Assembly: GCA_033977485.1 (NCBI GenBank)
Contig: CM066991.1
Coordinates: 30,191,850 to 30,255,849 of the forward strand
DNA from: Hydrangea macrophylla
Taxonomy: Eukaryota; Streptophyta; Magnoliopsida; Cornales; Hydrangeaceae
DNA length: 64,000 bases
Direction of reading: 5' to 3'
The notes below the pieces were generated by a model, which was not told the DNA's origin, did not search any database, and saw only the letters and a list, made by a program, of their open reading frames with translations. Below are positions 61,798-64,000 of this stretch, piece by piece. The translations under genes and the position numbers were made by a program. Numbering within the stretch: the stretch's first letter is position 1; every line of letters starts with the position of its first letter.

Positions 61798-64000
61798 GGA
61801 CAGCAAGGACAGGTTAGGGTGAATGCCATCATCCCTGACAATGCAGGGTATAATGCGGAGGAACAGCAAAACTTGGAAGGTACATTCATTTTATTTCACT
61901 GTCAAGTTAGAGCTTTGTTTGATACCGGTGCCGCCCGTTCTTTCATAGCTATTAAGATGGTACGTGATTTGGGATTGTTACCCCTAGCACTTGAGCCGAC
62001 CCTTAATGTCGTTTCGCCCTTGGGAGTATCCGTTAAGTTAGGTAAGGTGTGCAAGGATTGTCCCTTGACACTAGAGGATAGGAATTTTCCGGCAGACTTG
62101 ATAGTCTTGTCAATGTCTGAGTTCGACGTGATCCTAGGAATGGATTGGCTTACTAAGTATGGCGCTAACCTGGATTGTGTTAGTCGGACCATTGTCTTTT
62201 CGACGCCTGGTTGCCCGCAGATCAGATTTCAGTGCCAACCATTGAGCGACATGTTTATCACGAGCTGCCTAGCCACGATTAAGACTTCAAGCACGGAGCT
62301 TACTATCAACCAGATCCCCGTTATTCAAGACTTTGAAGATGTGTTCCGAAGTATCTCAGGACTTCCGCCGAAGAGAGAGATAGACTTCTGCATTGAGTTA
62401 GCACCTGGAACGTTGCCGATTTCCAAGACCCCGTATCGGATGGCGCCAACAGAAATGTTGGAATTGAAGAAGCAAGTTCAGGAACTTGAAGACTTAGGTT
62501 TTGTTCGCCCGAGTACATCACCTTGGGGAGCACCAGTTCTATTTGTGAAAAAGAAGGACGGAGAGCTACGACTCTGTATCGACTACAGGGAGCTGAATAA
62601 GGTCACGATCAAGAATAGGTACCCACTTCCCCGGATAGACGACCTGTTCGATCAACTACAAGGATCAAGGATATTCTCAAAAATTGACTTGCGTTCAGGA
62701 TACCATCAATTACTAGTTCGGCCGAAAGATATACCGAAAACTGCCTTCAGGACGAGATATGGACACTATGAGTTTCTAGTGATGTCTTTTGGATTGACTA
62801 ATGCCCCGGCAGTATTCATGGACCTAATGAATAGAGTATTCAGACCCTATCTGGATCAATTCATTATAGTATTCATTGACAACATTCTAATTTATTCAAG
62901 GACGGAAGAAGAACATAAGAAGCATCTACAAATTGCTCTACAGACTCTCAGAGACAATAGTCTGTATGCGAAATTCAGCAAATGTGAATTCTGGCTTCAG
63001 GAAGTTAAATTCCTGGGACATGTGATATCACAGGATGGGATTTCTGTAGACTCATCTAAGATCGATGCAGTCTTGAGCTGGAACAGGCCAACCAACGCAA
63101 CCGAAGTTAGGAGTTTCCTAGGATTGGCTGGGTATTACCGGAGATTTGTGGAAGGATTCTCTAGAATCGCAGGACCGTTGACAAGCCTGACTAGGAAGGA
63201 GACGAAGTACGAATGGACTGATAAACATGAGGATGCATTTCGGGAATTGAAAGAGAGACTAACCTCAGCACCCGTGCTTGCGATGCCTAAGAGTGGTGAA
63301 CAATTCATAATCTATAGTGATGCATCACACCAAGGGCTTGGTTGTGTGCTAATGCAAGAAGGGAATGTCATCGCATACGGATCAAGACAATTAAAGCCAC
63401 ATGAGAAGAACTATCCGACGCACGACTTGGAACTAGCCGCAATCGTGTTCGCCCTGAAGATTTGGAGACACTATTTGTATGGAGAAAAGTTCGGCTTGTT
63501 CTCAGATCACAAGAGTTTAAGATACCTGTTCTCTCAGAAGGAGTTGAACATGCGACAACGGAGATGGATGGAACTACTCAAGGACTACGACTTCTCTTTG
63601 CAATACCACCCGGGTAAAGCAAATGTTGTAGCCGACGCTCTGAGCCGGAGGCCACGCCTTTTGGTTGCTTCGATTTTGATTAGAGAATGGCGAGCAATGG
63701 AGACGTTAGCCGAATTCGACCTTCGACCAGTGGAATCAGGAGAAGGACAACACCTTGGATGTCTTGTTGTACAACCGACTCTCATCAGCCGCATCTTGGA
63801 AGCTCAACAGTCGAACGAGGACTTCAAGTTATGGTTTGCCAAGATGTCCGCAAAGGAACCAGAGATATGGAGTATTAGTACGGACGGAGCACTGAGATGC
63901 AAAGGTAGACTCTGTGTGCCAAATGACGATGGTCTCAGGAAGAACATTTTGGACGAAGCACACAAGTCAAGGATGACTATCCACCCAGGAGGAAATAAGA
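61798..64000 (+). CDS. pol of the Tekay-like element (protease, RT, RNase H, integrase start); runs off the window
   Basis: Open from 61798 to the window end without a stop. Protease: [13 protein letters not shown] (DTGA 61921-61932) and [61 protein letters not shown] and [10 protein letters not shown]. The catalytic motif therefore reads FIDN (62872-62883) where FIDD is required, so this RT should be inactive. RNase [41 protein letters not shown] and VVADALSRR. Integrase begins [15 protein letters not shown] at the edge. The gag stop at 61795 would also block expression unless it is read through. Confidence 0.9.

Larger units (their letters stand above)
57028..64000 (+). mobile_element. Tekay/Del-like Ty3/gypsy element, 5' part
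   Basis: LTR 57028-59243, Met-tRNA primer site, an acidic extra ORF, gag with two zinc knuckles, protease, RT, RNase H and the start of integrase. It runs past the window end, so a chromodomain cannot be checked. The long LTR, the TGTAATACCC...GGGTGTGACA ends, the TTTTGGTATCAGAGC leader and the RT sequence fit Tekay/Del. It is inserted in the antisense gene of Tat element 2. Confidence 0.85.

Overview
The window is plant nuclear DNA, most likely from a eudicot. It is AT-rich and packed with nested LTR retrotransposons of lineages that occur only in plants: Tat-type Ty3/gypsy with a second archaeal-type RNase H, a Tekay/Del-like Ty3/gypsy element, and a SIRE-like Ty1/copia element. It also holds CACTA-type transposon debris and small fragments of plant host genes. 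I see no intact host gene, no tRNA or rRNA gene, and nothing bacterial.

Layout. 1-1204: 3' end of a diverged Tat-type LTR. 1627-2976 (minus): broken plant-transposon-type ORF, preceded by paired palindromes at 3202-3472. 4991-5113: an orphan exon resembling cytosolic phenylalanyl-tRNA synthetase alpha. 5768-6140: a three-copy tandem repeat. 6257-16636: Tat element 1, heavily decayed, with an antisense spliced gene. 16637-25254: non-coding debris with an ACT-domain (ACR-like) gene fragment next to a CACTA-type terminus, a minus-strand copia element (19355 to about 22041), a second CACTA-like terminus, and a Mutator-type repeat. 25255-57027: Tat element 2, decayed. It is split by Tat element 3 (35377-56022, 20.6 kb, 5-bp target duplication GGGAT, LTRs almost identical) and cut again at 57028 by a Tekay/Del-like element that runs off the window end.

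How the parts work together. The three Tat elements share one plan: gag-protease-RT-RNase H-archaeal RNase H-integrase on the plus strand, then a convergent spliced gene (or two genes) on the minus strand before the 3' LTR. In element 3 the antisense module is intact. It has a single-exon DUF7745/PMD-like gene (47325-48323) and a gene with six coding exons encoding a plant-mobile-domain protein (48656-50834). All of its coding introns are phase 0, and there is a further 5'-UTR intron. The polyprotein of element 3 is open apart from one TGA at 42253.

The least explained signal is a recurring architecture of self-complementary 10-mers (consensus CARTCGAYTG). They occur in pairs whose members start 19-21 bp apart, and the same arrangement appears at three places in unrelated elements: the promoter side of the antisense ORF at 3.2 kb, the copia LTR at 21.7 kb, and the Tekay LTR at 57.1 and 57.7 kb. 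A second GC-rich palindrome array of similar pitch is shared by the element 3 LTR and the 5' end of its antisense gene.
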